Shown here in pieces: positions 7,021 through 15,666 of a stretch of DNA of 26,910 bases (its first letter is position 1; each line of letters starts with the position of its first letter). The notes beneath the pieces are model-generated. The model saw nothing but the letters and a program-made list of their open reading frames with translations, was not told the origin of the DNA and did not search any database. The stretch is taken from positions 1-26,910 of the forward strand of contig JBGGNG010000031.1 of assembly GCA_041287635.1 (NCBI GenBank), written 5' to 3'. Source of the stretch: JAOUEA01 sp041287635. Lineage in GTDB: Bacteria; Actinomycetota; UBA4738; HRBIN12. Position numbers and translations under genes: made by a program.

Positions 7021-7094
7021 GTCAGAAGCCCGTACGCACGACGCGGGCTCTCGGCGCGCGTCGGGCGCGCCCCCGACCCAAGGATGTGGCCAGC

Positions 7095-8213
7095 GTGAGC
7101 GAGAAGGGGCTGCGGGAGGTCGTCGCCGCCGACACGACCGTGTCGGACATCGACGGCGAGGCGGGGCGCCTGTGGTACGTCGGGTACGAGATCGCCGACC
7201 TCGCCGAGCACGCGACGTTCGAAGAGGTCGTGTACCTGCTGCACAACGGGCGCATGCCGAGCCAGGACGAACTCGACGAGCTCGACGAGTTCCTGGTCGA
7301 GAACCGGGAGCTGAGCCCGTTCCTCACTCAGCTGATGTCGACGCTGGCGCAGCAGGCATCACCGATGTCGATGCTGCGCACGTCGATCTCGGCCGCGTCG
7401 GCCTACGACCCCGACGGATGGGACGAATCACCCGAGGCCCAGTACCGCAAGGCGATGCGCCTGATCGCGAAGACGCCCGCGCTGATCGCCTACTACGAGC
7501 GCATGCGCACCGGGCAGGAGATCGTCCCCCCCAACCCGAAGCTGCCGCACGCGGCGAACTTCCTCTACATGCTCTCGGGCGAGGAGCCCGACCACGACGA
7601 CGCCGACGCGCTCGACTCCACGTTCATCCTGTACGCCGACCACACGATGAACGCGTCGACGTTCACCGCCCGCATCATCGCCTCGACCCTCTCCGACATG
7701 TTCAGCGCCATCACCGGCGCGATCGGCGCGCTCAAGGGACCGCTGCACGGCGGCGCCAACGAGGAAGCGATGAAGATGGCCGAGGAGATCGGCGAGCCCG
7801 CCGACGCCCAGGCGTACGTGCGCGACCGGCTCGAGCGGCACGAGAAGATCATGGGGTTCGGCCACGCCGTGTACCGCACGATGGATCCGCGGGCCACGGT
7901 CTTGAAGGACCTGGCCCGGGAGGTCGGCGCGCGCCACGGCGACGAGCGATGGGCCGACATCTTCGAGGCGCTGCAGGAGACCGTCTACGAGCAGAAGCAC
8001 CTCTGGCCGAACGTCGACCTCTACGCCGCCGGCGTGTACCACTCCCTCGGCATCCCGACCGACCTGATGACCCCGCTCTTCGCGCTCGCGCGTATGGCGG
8101 GATGGACCGCGCACGTGCGCGAGCAGTACGCCGACAACAAGGTGATCAGGCCGGGCTCGACCTACGTGGGCCCGCGAGACCAGGTCTGGGTGCCGATCGA
8201 GGAACGCAGCTAG
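7095..8213 (+). CDS. gltA: Citrate synthase
   Basis: 372 residues from the GTG at 7095, with AAGGA about 11 bases upstream; the frame stays open far upstream but there it is antisense to isocitrate dehydrogenase. An alternative GTG at 7086 is too close to the ribosome binding site. The catalytic set is H218 (GPLHGGANE), H257 (GFGHAVYR) and D308 (NVDLYAAGVY), equivalent to His264/His305/Asp362 of the E. coli enzyme. The length fits the short, dimeric Gram-positive/archaeal type, which includes citrate/methylcitrate synthases. It condenses acetyl-CoA with oxaloacetate. A 2-methylcitrate synthase role cannot be ruled out by sequence, but the surrounding TCA genes favour citrate synthase. It converges with the lipoprotein gene 38 bases downstream. 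Confidence 0.93.
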   Translation: MSEKGLREVVAADTTVSDIDGEAGRLWYVGYEIADLAEHATFEEVVYLLHNGRMPSQDELDELDEFLVENRELSPFLTQLMSTLAQQASPMSMLRTSISAASAYDPDGWDESPEAQYRKAMRLIAKTPALIAYYERMRTGQEIVPPNPKLPHAANFLYMLSGEEPDHDDADALDSTFILYADHTMNASTFTARIIASTLSDMFSAITGAIGALKGPLHGGANEEAMKMAEEIGEPADAQAYVRDRLERHEKIMGFGHAVYRTMDPRATVLKDLAREVGARHGDERWADIFEALQETVYEQKHLWPNVDLYAAGVYHSLGIPTDLMTPLFALARMAGWTAHVREQYADNKVIRPGSTYVGPRDQVWVPIEERS

Positions 8214-8251
8214 CCGTCTTCCCGGTGGGCGACGCCCCTCGGCGCGGAGCT

Positions 8252-8845
8252 CTAGATCACCCCCGAGCACGCCTCCACGTCGGCCGCGGCCTCGTCGAGC
8301 TCCGGAGACTGCAGGTCGCCGAACGACGTCGAGATCTCGGTGCCTGCTTCCTGCAGCTTGCTCGCAACCTCGGAGAAGCCCTCGGCGAGCGCAGCCGGGT
8401 CGTCGGTCGAGAGTCCATCGATGTCGGCCTCGGCCTCGTCGAACGCCGTCACGACCTGCTCGAAGGCGCCCGTCAACGCCGTGCGGACCTCCTCGCCGTT
8501 CTCCACGTCGGGGGTGCCGAGTGCCGCGACCTCGTCGATCAGCGCTTGGGTGCGGTCGGAGAGCTCTGCAACGAATGTGGAGAGCGTGTCCTTCGCATCC
8601 TCGGGCGAGGGCGATCCGCTGGTGAACGCATCTTGGAACTCGGTGCTCTGCGTCTCGAGATCGGTCTGGAAGTCGCCGATCGCCGTGCACAGCCCCTCGG
8701 CGTAGTCGGCCGGGGCCGTGACGGTGTCGGCGGATCCACCGTCGTCGCCTCCGTCGCCGGACCCGCCGTCGCTGTCGGAGCTGCAGGCGGCGAGGAGGGA
8801 GAAGGCGAGCAGCAACGCGAGGGCGCGGGCGATCGAGCGACGCAT
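8252..8845 (-). CDS. Small secreted lipoprotein, helical, unknown function
   Basis: 197 residues from the ATG at 8845 (AAAGGAT about 8 bases upstream). MRRSIARA is followed by a hydrophobic stretch and the lipobox LLAAC with C21, so it is a type II signal peptide and the mature protein should be lipid-anchored outside the membrane. After the Cys comes a 20-residue Ser/Gly/Asp linker, then an acidic, mostly helical domain (about 45-197) with only two Cys, C53 near its start and C193 near its end, which could form a disulfide. No family is recognised. It is the last gene of the minus-strand run, 43 bases after the amidohydrolase stop, and may be in the same transcript. It is not clearly connected with nucleotide metabolism. 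Confidence 0.8.
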   Translation of the reverse strand: MRRSIARALALLLAFSLLAACSSDSDGGSGDGGDDGGSADTVTAPADYAEGLCTAIGDFQTDLETQSTEFQDAFTSGSPSPEDAKDTLSTFVAELSDRTQALIDEVAALGTPDVENGEEVRTALTGAFEQVVTAFDEAEADIDGLSTDDPAALAEGFSEVASKLQEAGTEISTSFGDLQSPELDEAAADVEACSGVI

Positions 8846-8888
8846 GGGCGGCATCCTTTGCGGTCGAGGGTTGCGGGAGCCTAGCAGC

Positions 8889-10532
8889 CTAAGGGGCCTC
8901 GCCACGGTGGGCGACCGAGCCGTCGACCACCGTGTGTGTGACCCGCACGTCGAGCACGCGCCTGGGGTCCGTGTCGGCGGCCGCGAACAGATCGCCGCTC
9001 AAGACAACCAGGTCGGCCTGTTTCCCGACGGAGATCGAGCCGCGGCGGTCCTCGGCGAACACCACGTGAGCCCCACCCATCGTGTACGCGCGGATCGCCG
9101 TCTCGAGATCGACGGTCTCTTCTGTCACCCACGGCTCCGAACCATCCAGGTTCGCCCTCGTGAGTGCCGTGTAGATGCCGACCATCGGGTCCATCTCGGC
9201 GACGTTCCAGTCGCTCGAGAAGGCCAGCGTGGCGCCCGTGTCGCGCAGGGAACGGAACGCCCATGCGTGACGCCACCGGTCTTCGCCGACGTTCACCCGC
9301 CAGTCGGCGACGATCTCGGGTGCACAGTGCCGAGGCTGCATGATCGGCGCGACGCCCAGCGCACCGAAGCGCGGCACGTCGTCGGCGTGCAGGCACTCCG
9401 TGTGCACCATGCCGTGCCGGGGCGCGAGGGCGGGGTTCGCGGCCCGTGCCGCCTCGAAGCCGTCGAGCGCGACCCGCAACCCGCGGTCGCCCGTGCCGTG
9501 CACGTGGCAGGACCACCCGCGGCGCTCCAGCTCGATCACGAGCTCTGCGAACTCGTCCGGTCGCCAGAACGTCTCGCCCCGCTCCCCCGGCCTGTTCGCG
9601 TAGGGCTCGAGCATCGCGGCGGTCCAGGGCTCGACGACGTCGTCGATGTAGAGCTTGATCGGCCCGACGCGAAGCCGGTCGTCGTCGTAGCGTGCACGCG
9701 TCTCGTCGAGCTCGTCGCGCTCGGCATCGCTCGCGCCCACCGGGTGGAACATCGCCGCGACGAGCCTCGATCGCAGCCGCCTCTCGGCACGCGCTCGCTC
9801 GAAGATCCACAGGTCGTCGGGCGAGTTCTGTGGCTCGACGATCGTCGTGATGCCGAAGGCGGTCGCCATGTCGATGCTCTGCATCGTGCGTTCGTACTGC
9901 AGCGCCCGCTCGTAGCCGGGCAGCACCCCCTCGAGGGCACGCTGGCCGGCGCGGCTGATGCCCATCACCGCGAAGTCGCCGACGATACCGGTCGGCTCGC
10001 CGCTCCGAGGATCCTTCCGCACGTGCCCCCACGCCAGAGCATCGGTATCGCGATCGATGCCGAACCGCTCCATCGCCTCGCGGTTCAGCCAAGCGTTGTG
10101 CGCGTCGTAGGTCAGCAGGAACGCGGGCCGGCCGGCCGTGAGGCCGTCGAGGTCCTGCCACACGGGCATGCGACCACCGGGCATCGCGGAGTAGTTGAAC
10201 CCCACGCCCTCGATCCACTGGTGTTCGGGGTGCGCGTCGGCGTGCGCCCGGATGCGGGACTTCACCTCGTCGAGCGTCGCCGCGCCCGCCAGATCGACCT
10301 CGAGAGGGTTCGACCCGAGGCGCACGTGGTTGTGGGAGTCGATGAACCCGGGAAGCACGGTGGCACCCCCCGCATCCACCACCTCGGTGTCGGCGCCCGC
10401 GTGCTCCGCGGCCTCGGCGTCGGGGCCGACCCACGCGATGCGATCGCCCTCGACGGCCACCGCCTCCGCCCACGGACGTCCGGGGTCGACCGTGAACACC
10501 CTGGCGTTGCGGATGAGCACGGACGCCGGCAT
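8889..10532 (-). CDS. YtcJ-type amidohydrolase
   Basis: 547 residues, a normal length for the amidohydrolase family 3 group that contains YtcJ and related metal-dependent hydrolases. The N-terminal composite beta-domain has VLIRNARVFTVD and VEGDRIAWVG; the barrel begins with LPGFIDSHNHVRLG, giving the metal-binding H67-x-H69. Further on, ELERRGWSCHVHGTGDRG and FSSDWNVAEMDP supply the later His and Asp ligands of this group. The C-terminus (ISVGKQADLVVLSGDLFA) returns to the beta-domain. Substrates of such enzymes are diverse (formamides, N-acyl or cyclic amides) and cannot be read from sequence. The start is 9 bases after the phosphotransferase stop, so the two are co-transcribed. Confidence 0.88.
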   Translation of the reverse strand: MPASVLIRNARVFTVDPGRPWAEAVAVEGDRIAWVGPDAEAAEHAGADTEVVDAGGATVLPGFIDSHNHVRLGSNPLEVDLAGAATLDEVKSRIRAHADAHPEHQWIEGVGFNYSAMPGGRMPVWQDLDGLTAGRPAFLLTYDAHNAWLNREAMERFGIDRDTDALAWGHVRKDPRSGEPTGIVGDFAVMGISRAGQRALEGVLPGYERALQYERTMQSIDMATAFGITTIVEPQNSPDDLWIFERARAERRLRSRLVAAMFHPVGASDAERDELDETRARYDDDRLRVGPIKLYIDDVVEPWTAAMLEPYANRPGERGETFWRPDEFAELVIELERRGWSCHVHGTGDRGLRVALDGFEAARAANPALAPRHGMVHTECLHADDVPRFGALGVAPIMQPRHCAPEIVADWRVNVGEDRWRHAWAFRSLRDTGATLAFSSDWNVAEMDPMVGIYTALTRANLDGSEPWVTEETVDLETAIRAYTMGGAHVVFAEDRRGSISVGKQADLVVLSGDLFAAADTDPRRVLDVRVTHTVVDGSVAHRGEAP

Positions 10533-10541
10533 GCGACCAGC

Positions 10542-11543
10542 CTAGAGCGGCGGAGGGGGCGCGAGCTGCCCGCGCGTCACCGCCTCCTCGATCAGCGTGC
10601 AGGCCTCGGGATACATCGGCCCGTGTTCGCCTATGGCGCCCCGGTCGAGGAAGTCGAGCAGGGCCATCGCATCGAGGGCAGCGGCGATCGAGCGCCAGCC
10701 GGGCGGCAGTGCTCCTCCCCCGGCGTGGAACCCCCCGCTGAAGCCGTCGACGAACACCGCCGGCATGCGCTCCTGCCGGCGGAGCATGTTCCCGACATCG
10801 GCGAGCGGAGGCCCTGAGAACGCGAACTCCCAGTCGAGCACCGCCTCGACCCGGGGCGCGCCCTCGATCGTCCGCGCGAGCACGAGGTTCTTCCCGTTGA
10901 AGTCCGAGTGCACCAGCGAAGACTCGGTCGCCACCGGTTCGAGGCTCGAGGCAGACTCCCGGAGCAGGGTGAGGAACCCGTCGGCGATGAACCCACCGAG
11001 CGCCTCGCGGGCTTCCGGCTCACCGAGGACCCGCTCGCCGAAGGCGACCAGGATGTCGGGCAGCGGCGCCTCGAAGGGCTCGGGACGAAGCGTCGGGCCC
11101 AGCAGCCCCGGCGCATCGAACGTGAAACCACCGATCGCGGCGAGCGTGCGACCCACGGCGTCGCCGATCGCGGCTGCGTCGTCGTCTCCGGCAGACGCGA
11201 GGGCCTCCTCGAGGGATTCGCCCGCCGCGTACTCCGACAGCGTGAGCGGAACGCCGGCCAGCTCCCCCGCCAGGTCGGCGCCGACGACCGCAGGCACCGG
11301 CACACGCTCGCCGACCAGGTGCGAGATCGCGACCTCCTTCTCGAGCGAGGCGCCATCGCGATCGAGGCGCAGGACGAATCGGGCCCCCATGTCGTCGACC
11401 ACCCGATACGTGTCGCGGCGGACGCCGCCCGTGAGCGCCTCGATCACCTCGACCGGCGTGCCCAGCATCGACTCCGCCGCGGCCTGCAGGACCGGCAGGT
11501 GCGGACGACCGGCGTGCGACGGGAGCCCTCGGTCGGGCGTCAC
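10542..11543 (-). CDS. Aminoglycoside phosphotransferase-like kinase
   Basis: 333 residues beginning with GTG, only 2 bases after the metF stop. It has the APH/choline-kinase fold: a nucleotide-binding N-lobe (GGVRRDTYRV, then FVLRLDRDG with the Lys-equivalent strand reading LRLDRD), the Brenner catalytic motif H212-S-D214-FNGKN219, and the metal-binding D237 in VLDWEFAFSG. Such proteins phosphorylate hydroxyls of small molecules or acyl carriers. The expected strand-3 Lys is replaced by Arg (R59), which occurs in some members. In an operon with folate and purine genes it is probably a metabolic small-molecule kinase and not a resistance gene. The substrate is unknown. Tail-end Pro repeat (APPPPL). 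Confidence 0.82.
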   Translation of the reverse strand: MTPDRGLPSHAGRPHLPVLQAAAESMLGTPVEVIEALTGGVRRDTYRVVDDMGARFVLRLDRDGASLEKEVAISHLVGERVPVPAVVGADLAGELAGVPLTLSEYAAGESLEEALASAGDDDAAAIGDAVGRTLAAIGGFTFDAPGLLGPTLRPEPFEAPLPDILVAFGERVLGEPEAREALGGFIADGFLTLLRESASSLEPVATESSLVHSDFNGKNLVLARTIEGAPRVEAVLDWEFAFSGPPLADVGNMLRRQERMPAVFVDGFSGGFHAGGGALPPGWRSIAAALDAMALLDFLDRGAIGEHGPMYPEACTLIEEAVTRGQLAPPPPL

Positions 11544-11545
11544 CG

Positions 11546-12496
11546 TCAGAGGGCCCCGGTCGGACGGGGGAAGAGTCCCGCGCGCTCCACCACCGCGCGC
11601 ACGGCGTCGTCGTGGCCCATGCCCATCAGGTGCACGCCCCCGATGCCGTCGATCGACCGGATGCCGCGAACCGTCTCGACGGACATATCGAGACCGACCT
11701 CCGCCGCGTCCTCGCCGGCGGCCTCGAGCGCCGCGATCACGCCTGCGGGGACCCGAACCCCCGGGAGCTTCTCGTCGAGGAACCGGGCGCCCGCGGCGCT
11801 GCGGAGCGGCACGACCCCCACCACGACCGAGGCCCGTTCGAAGACGCCGCGCCCCTTCGCATCCTCTGCCCAGGCGGCGAGCCCTTCGACGTCGTAGGCG
11901 ATCTGGGTCCAGATCACGTCGGCGCCGGCATCGAGCTTCTGCTCGAGGCGGGCCGGATCGTAGGGGTCGGCGAGCGGCATCTCGGCGGCCCCGACCAGGT
12001 AGCGCGGCGGCGAGTCCATAGCCACACCGCTGGCCGTCACGCCCTCCTCACGCATCCGACGCACGGCGGCGATCACGTCGACCACCGTCATGTCGCCTAC
12101 CGTCACCGCTTCGGGCTCGTCGCCCACGTGCATCGGGTCACCCGACAGGCAGAGCACCGATCGCGCGCCGAGTGCCCACGCGCCCAGCAGGTCGGCGGTA
12201 ATCGCCAGCCTGTTGCGATCTCGACACGTGAGCTGCAGGGTGGGTTCGATGCCGGCGCGGGCGACGAACGCGCACCCGGCGACGGCCGACATGTGAGCGG
12301 TCGCCGCCGGGTTGTCGGTGACGTTCGCCGCGTCGACCGAGCCGACGAGGGCTCGGGCGTGGGTGGTGACCGCGTCGCCATCGGCATCGCGAGGCGGCAC
12401 GATCTCGCCGGTGACCGCGAACGCTCCCGACCGCAGGACGGCTCCGAGCCGGCCGCCGACCGGGGTCGCGCCGGCGGACGCCCGCCCGCCGCTCAC
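11546..12496 (-). CDS. metF: Methylenetetrahydrofolate reductase-like protein
   Basis: 316 residues from the GTG at 12496, which overlaps the folD stop by 4 bases (GTGA). The frame remains open upstream but there it is Arg-rich antisense-like sequence inside folD. TIM-barrel MTHFR features are present: the catalytic-type E31 in TGEIVPPRD, VTDNPAATAHMS, TLQLTCRDRNRLAI and ARSVLCLSGDP. This CRDRN/GDP pattern is like the MTHFR half of Bacillus YitJ-type proteins and differs from E. coli MetF. It would reduce 5,10-methylene-THF to 5-methyl-THF for methionine synthesis, with FAD as expected cofactor. Downstream is the phosphotransferase after 2 bases. The exact electron donor cannot be read from sequence. 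Confidence 0.85.
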   Translation of the reverse strand: MSGGRASAGATPVGGRLGAVLRSGAFAVTGEIVPPRDADGDAVTTHARALVGSVDAANVTDNPAATAHMSAVAGCAFVARAGIEPTLQLTCRDRNRLAITADLLGAWALGARSVLCLSGDPMHVGDEPEAVTVGDMTVVDVIAAVRRMREEGVTASGVAMDSPPRYLVGAAEMPLADPYDPARLEQKLDAGADVIWTQIAYDVEGLAAWAEDAKGRGVFERASVVVGVVPLRSAAGARFLDEKLPGVRVPAGVIAALEAAGEDAAEVGLDMSVETVRGIRSIDGIGGVHLMGMGHDDAVRAVVERAGLFPRPTGAL

Positions 12497-13359
12497 CGTC
12501 TGAACGCCTGCTGCTCCGCGGCCGAGACGGTGTTCACGAGCAGCATCGCCACCGTCATCGGCCCGATCCCGCCGGGCACGGGGGTGATCGCCCCGGCGAC
12601 CTCGGCCGCCTCGTCGTGGATCACGTCGCCGACGAGTCCGTCGGCGGTGCGGTGGACGCCGACGTCGATCACGGTGGCCCCCGCCTTGATCATGTCGCCG
12701 CCGATCAACTGCGGCACACCCGCGGCGGCGACGAGGATATCGGCGCGCCTCGTGTGCGCGGCGAGATCGCGCGTCTTGACGTGGGTGCTCGTCACGGTCG
12801 CGTTCCCCCGGATCGAGTCCTGCGCCAGCATGATCGAGAGCGGCGCCCCCACCAGGCCGCCGTGGCCCACGACGCAGACCTCTGCACCCTCGAGCTCGAC
12901 GCCTTCGCGCAGCAGGAGCTCGACGATGCCGTAGGGGGTCGCGGGCGTGAACGTCGCCTCGCCGCGCACCATCATGCCGACGTTCCACGGGTGCAGGCCG
13001 TCGACGTCCTTCTCGGGCGCCACGGTGCGCTGCACCTCGAGCTCGCGCAGCCCCGTCGGCAGCGGCAGCTGCACGAGGATGCCGTGGATGTCGGGGTCGC
13101 GGTTCAGCCGTCGCAGCGTCGCGAGGAGTTCGCCCTCGGTCACGTACGCGGGCAGATCGACCTGCTCGGAGCGGATGCCGACATCGGCGCACGCCTTGTG
13201 TTTCGCGCCCACGTAGATGCGAGAGGCCTGGTCGTCGCCCACGAGGACGGCGGCCAGGCCCGGGGTCACGCCCTTGTCGGAGAGCGCGCGCACCCGCTCG
13301 GAAACCTCCGAGCGGATCGCTGCCGATACGGCCCTGCCGTCCAGGATGCGGGCGGTCAC
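12493..13359 (-). CDS. folD: Bifunctional methylenetetrahydrofolate dehydrogenase/cyclohydrolase
   Basis: 288 residues from the GTG at 13359, chosen because AGGA lies about 9 bases upstream and the product then starts TARILDGRAVSAAI as the family does. The catalytic Y49-x3-K53 pair (SRIYVGAKHKACADVGI), DVDGLHPWN, the Rossmann motif VVGHGGLVGAPL and the signature ITPVPGGIGPMTVAML are all present. The Rossmann motif has His where GRSxxVG is commoner (usually ...VVGRSxIVGxP). It interconverts 5,10-methylene- and 10-formyl-THF, giving the formyl donor used by purN and purH just upstream. It starts 58 bases after the purH stop, with a small CCGAGG/CCTCGG inverted repeat (13396-13413) in the gap that might reduce read-through. 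It overlaps metF by 4 bases. Confidence 0.93.
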   Translation of the reverse strand: MTARILDGRAVSAAIRSEVSERVRALSDKGVTPGLAAVLVGDDQASRIYVGAKHKACADVGIRSEQVDLPAYVTEGELLATLRRLNRDPDIHGILVQLPLPTGLRELEVQRTVAPEKDVDGLHPWNVGMMVRGEATFTPATPYGIVELLLREGVELEGAEVCVVGHGGLVGAPLSIMLAQDSIRGNATVTSTHVKTRDLAAHTRRADILVAAAGVPQLIGGDMIKAGATVIDVGVHRTADGLVGDVIHDEAAEVAGAITPVPGGIGPMTVAMLLVNTVSAAEQQAFRR

Positions 13360-13417
13360 GGGGCGAATCCTACCCCGGTCGCTGAACGGCCGACCGAGGT
13401 CGCGGCCTCGGATCCGG

Positions 13418-14959
13418 TCAGTGACGGAAGTGGCGGGTGCCGGTGAGCACGACGGCCATGCCGCGTTCCTCGGCGGCGGCGAGCACCGCCTCGTCGCCCT
13501 TCGACCCACCCGGGTGGATCACCGCCGTGCACCCGGCGTCGGCCGCCACCTCGAGCGCGTCGGGGAACGGGAAGAACGCGTCGCTGGCCACCACCGCGCC
13601 GCGTGCTCGATCGCCCGCCTTGCGCGTCGCGATCCACGACGAGTCGACCCGCGACATCTGCCCCGCCCCCACCCCGACGGTGGCGCCCTCGCGCACGAGC
13701 ACGATCGTGTTCGACTTCACGCGCCACGCGATCGTCCACGCGAGCTGGAGGTCCGCCCACTCCTGGGTCGTCGGTTCCCGGCTCGACACGACCTTCCAGT
13801 CGGCGCGGGTCTCGGTCACCACGTCACGGTCCTGCACGAGCGCCCCTCCCGGCAGGGGTCGCACGTCGAGGCCAGCGCCCGTGGAAAGCGGCGCCGCCAC
13901 CACGCGCAGGTTCGGACGTTCGGCGAACGCGGCGCTCGCCGCCGGCGTGTACGAGGGGGCGATCACGACCTCGGTGAACACGTCGGCCATCGCCGCCGCG
14001 GCGTCGACGTCGGCCTCCCCGTGGAACGCCACGATGCCGCCGAACGCGCTCACTTCGTCGCACGCGAACGCGGCCCGATAGGAGTCGGCCGGCGAGCCCG
14101 TGGCCGCGGCGCCGCACGGGTTGTTGTGCTTCACGATCACCGCGGAACCCTCGGGCATCGCGGCAACGAGCTCGTACGCGGCGTGCGCGTCGAGCCAGTT
14201 GTTGAACGACATGTCCTTGCCCTGCAGCACCCGGGCGCCGCCGAGCGGACCGGCGCCGGCGGCCTCGCGGAACAGCGCGCCACGCTGATGCGGGTTCTCG
14301 CCGTATCGCAGGTCGCCGACTTTCTCGTAGCCCAGCCCCACGTACGCGGGCAGCTCGTCGCCGGCGCCCTGTTCCGCGAACCACGACGCCACGGCGGCGT
14401 CATAGGCGGCGGTGTGTGCGAACGCTGCCGCCGCCAGGGACCGCCGCGTGTCACGCGTGAGCCCGCCTTCGGCGTCGATCTCCGACAGCAGGTCGCCGTA
14501 GCGAGCGGGATCGACCACCACGGCCACCGACTCGAAGTTCTTGGCGGCGGCGCGCATCATCGTCGGCCCGCCGATGTCGATGTTCTCGATCACCGCGTCG
14601 GATGCGGCGCCGGCTGCGACGGTCTCGCGGAACGGGTAGAGCCCGGCCACCAGCAGATCGAACGGGTCGATGCCGAGCTCCTCGAGCTGGCGGACGTGTT
14701 CGGCGTTGCGGCGGTCGGCGAGCAGCCCGCCGTGGATCGCGGGGTGCAGCGTCTTCACCCGGCCGTCGAGCATCTCGGGCGAGCCGGTGACCTGTTCCAC
14801 GGGCGTGACCGAGAGCCCGGCCTCGGCCAACACACGGGCCGTCCCCCCGGACGCGACCAGCTCCGCCCCTCGTTCGGCCAACGCCGTCGCGAAGTCCGCC
14901 AACCCCGACTTGTCGTACGGCGCCAGGATCGCGCGCCTGATGGGCCGCACCTCGCTCAT
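13418..14959 (-). CDS. purH: Bifunctional AICAR transformylase/IMP cyclohydrolase
   Basis: 513 residues from the ATG at 14959, which overlaps the purN stop by 4 bases (ATGA). The N-terminal MGS-like IMP cyclohydrolase domain (about 1-195) begins RRAILAPYDKSGLADFA and has GGTARVL, KTLHPAIHGGLL and NIDIGGPTM. The C-terminal transformylase domain (about 200-513) has LRYGENPHQ, the catalytic K277-H278 in VKHNNPCG, and the final GCTAVIHPGGSKGDE and TRHFRH. The second residue of the usual ALISVSDK motif region is altered (ILAPYDKSGL), but the Asp-Lys is kept. It carries out the last two steps of IMP synthesis with 10-formyl-THF as formyl donor. Intact. Confidence 0.97.
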   Translation of the reverse strand: MSEVRPIRRAILAPYDKSGLADFATALAERGAELVASGGTARVLAEAGLSVTPVEQVTGSPEMLDGRVKTLHPAIHGGLLADRRNAEHVRQLEELGIDPFDLLVAGLYPFRETVAAGAASDAVIENIDIGGPTMMRAAAKNFESVAVVVDPARYGDLLSEIDAEGGLTRDTRRSLAAAAFAHTAAYDAAVASWFAEQGAGDELPAYVGLGYEKVGDLRYGENPHQRGALFREAAGAGPLGGARVLQGKDMSFNNWLDAHAAYELVAAMPEGSAVIVKHNNPCGAAATGSPADSYRAAFACDEVSAFGGIVAFHGEADVDAAAAMADVFTEVVIAPSYTPAASAAFAERPNLRVVAAPLSTGAGLDVRPLPGGALVQDRDVVTETRADWKVVSSREPTTQEWADLQLAWTIAWRVKSNTIVLVREGATVGVGAGQMSRVDSSWIATRKAGDRARGAVVASDAFFPFPDALEVAADAGCTAVIHPGGSKGDEAVLAAAEERGMAVVLTGTRHFRH

Positions 14960-15564
14960 CGCTCCTCCCCCGTGATCGTCACGTGCCGGCCGTCGACGAC
15001 GAGCCGCCCTTGTACCAGGGCTCGCACGGCGCGCGGCAGCAGGCGGTGCTCGATCTCGAGGATCCTCGGCTCGAGCGACGCCCAGTCGTCGTCCTCGCGC
15101 ACCTCGATCGCCTCCTGCAGCACGATCGGCCCCGTGTCGACGCCCTCGTCGACCAGGAACACGCTCACCCCAGTGACCTTCACCCCGTACTCGAGCGCGT
15201 CGCGCACCCCGTGCATGCCGGGGAACGATGGCAGCAGGGCGGGGTGCGTGTTGAGCCAGCGCCCGGCGTAGACATCGAGCACGGGGCGCCCGAGGAGGCG
15301 CATGTAGCCGGCGGTCACGACGACATCGGCCCCGTGTCGCTGCAGGGCCGCGGCCACTGCCTCGTCGAACGCCGAGCGATCGGCGAACGACGAGGGCTCG
15401 ATCACGAGGGTCTGCACGCCTCGGCGCTCGGCTCGTTCGAGTGCACGGATCGCCGGTCGGTCGGCTAACACCAGCGAGATGCGAGGGCCGCAGAAGGAGT
15501 CGTCGAGGAGCGCCTGAAGGTTCGTGCCGTTGCCCGACACGAGGACGGCGATGCGCTCCCCCAT
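14956..15564 (-). CDS. purN: Phosphoribosylglycinamide formyltransferase
   Basis: 202 residues from the ATG at 15564; the frame is open further upstream but there it has the shadow composition of the opposite-strand gene, and MGERIAVLVSGNGTNLQALL is the family N-terminus. The catalytic triad equivalent to Asn106/His108/Asp144 of E. coli PurN is N105, H107 and D143, in WLNTHPALLPSFPGMHG and DEGVDTGP. It formylates GAR with 10-formyl-THF in step three of purine synthesis. It is the first gene of the minus-strand run purN-purH-folD-metF and overlaps purH by 4 bases. It diverges from the zinc-ribbon repeat protein with about 100 bases between starts; I see no convincing promoter for it there. Confidence 0.96.
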   Translation of the reverse strand: MGERIAVLVSGNGTNLQALLDDSFCGPRISLVLADRPAIRALERAERRGVQTLVIEPSSFADRSAFDEAVAAALQRHGADVVVTAGYMRLLGRPVLDVYAGRWLNTHPALLPSFPGMHGVRDALEYGVKVTGVSVFLVDEGVDTGPIVLQEAIEVREDDDWASLEPRILEIEHRLLPRAVRALVQGRLVVDGRHVTITGEER

Positions 15565-15666
15565 CGCCCGGCATGCTATCGGACGCTCGCGAGGCGGCCT
15601 TGACGACGCGGCGTGGCGCGCGGTTGGGGTAGCCTTGGAGCGGTCCCGACCGACGAGGGGAAGCAC

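Noticed and set aside
5943..7094. Apparent N-terminal fusion to citrate synthase from an upstream in-frame start
   Set aside because: The upstream part is antisense to isocitrate dehydrogenase and shadow-like; the GTG at 7095 has a ribosome binding site and gives the normal family length.
8718..10817. Open frame of about 700 codons on the plus strand across the amidohydrolase
   Set aside because: Composition rich in Arg, His, Val and Asp with no domain; the minus-strand amidohydrolase has metal-binding motifs and correct length, so this is its shadow.
12497..13192. N-terminal extension of metF through folD
   Set aside because: The extension is Arg-rich out-of-frame folD sequence; the GTGA overlap start gives a normal-length reductase.
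14960..15574. N-terminal extension of purH through purN
   Set aside because: Same reason: out-of-frame purN sequence. The ATGA overlap start matches PurH N-termini.
15565..15666. Promoter TTGACG (15600-15605) with TAGCCT (15630-15635) for the zinc-ribbon gene
   Set aside because: The 24-base spacer is far too long for a sigma-70-type promoter.
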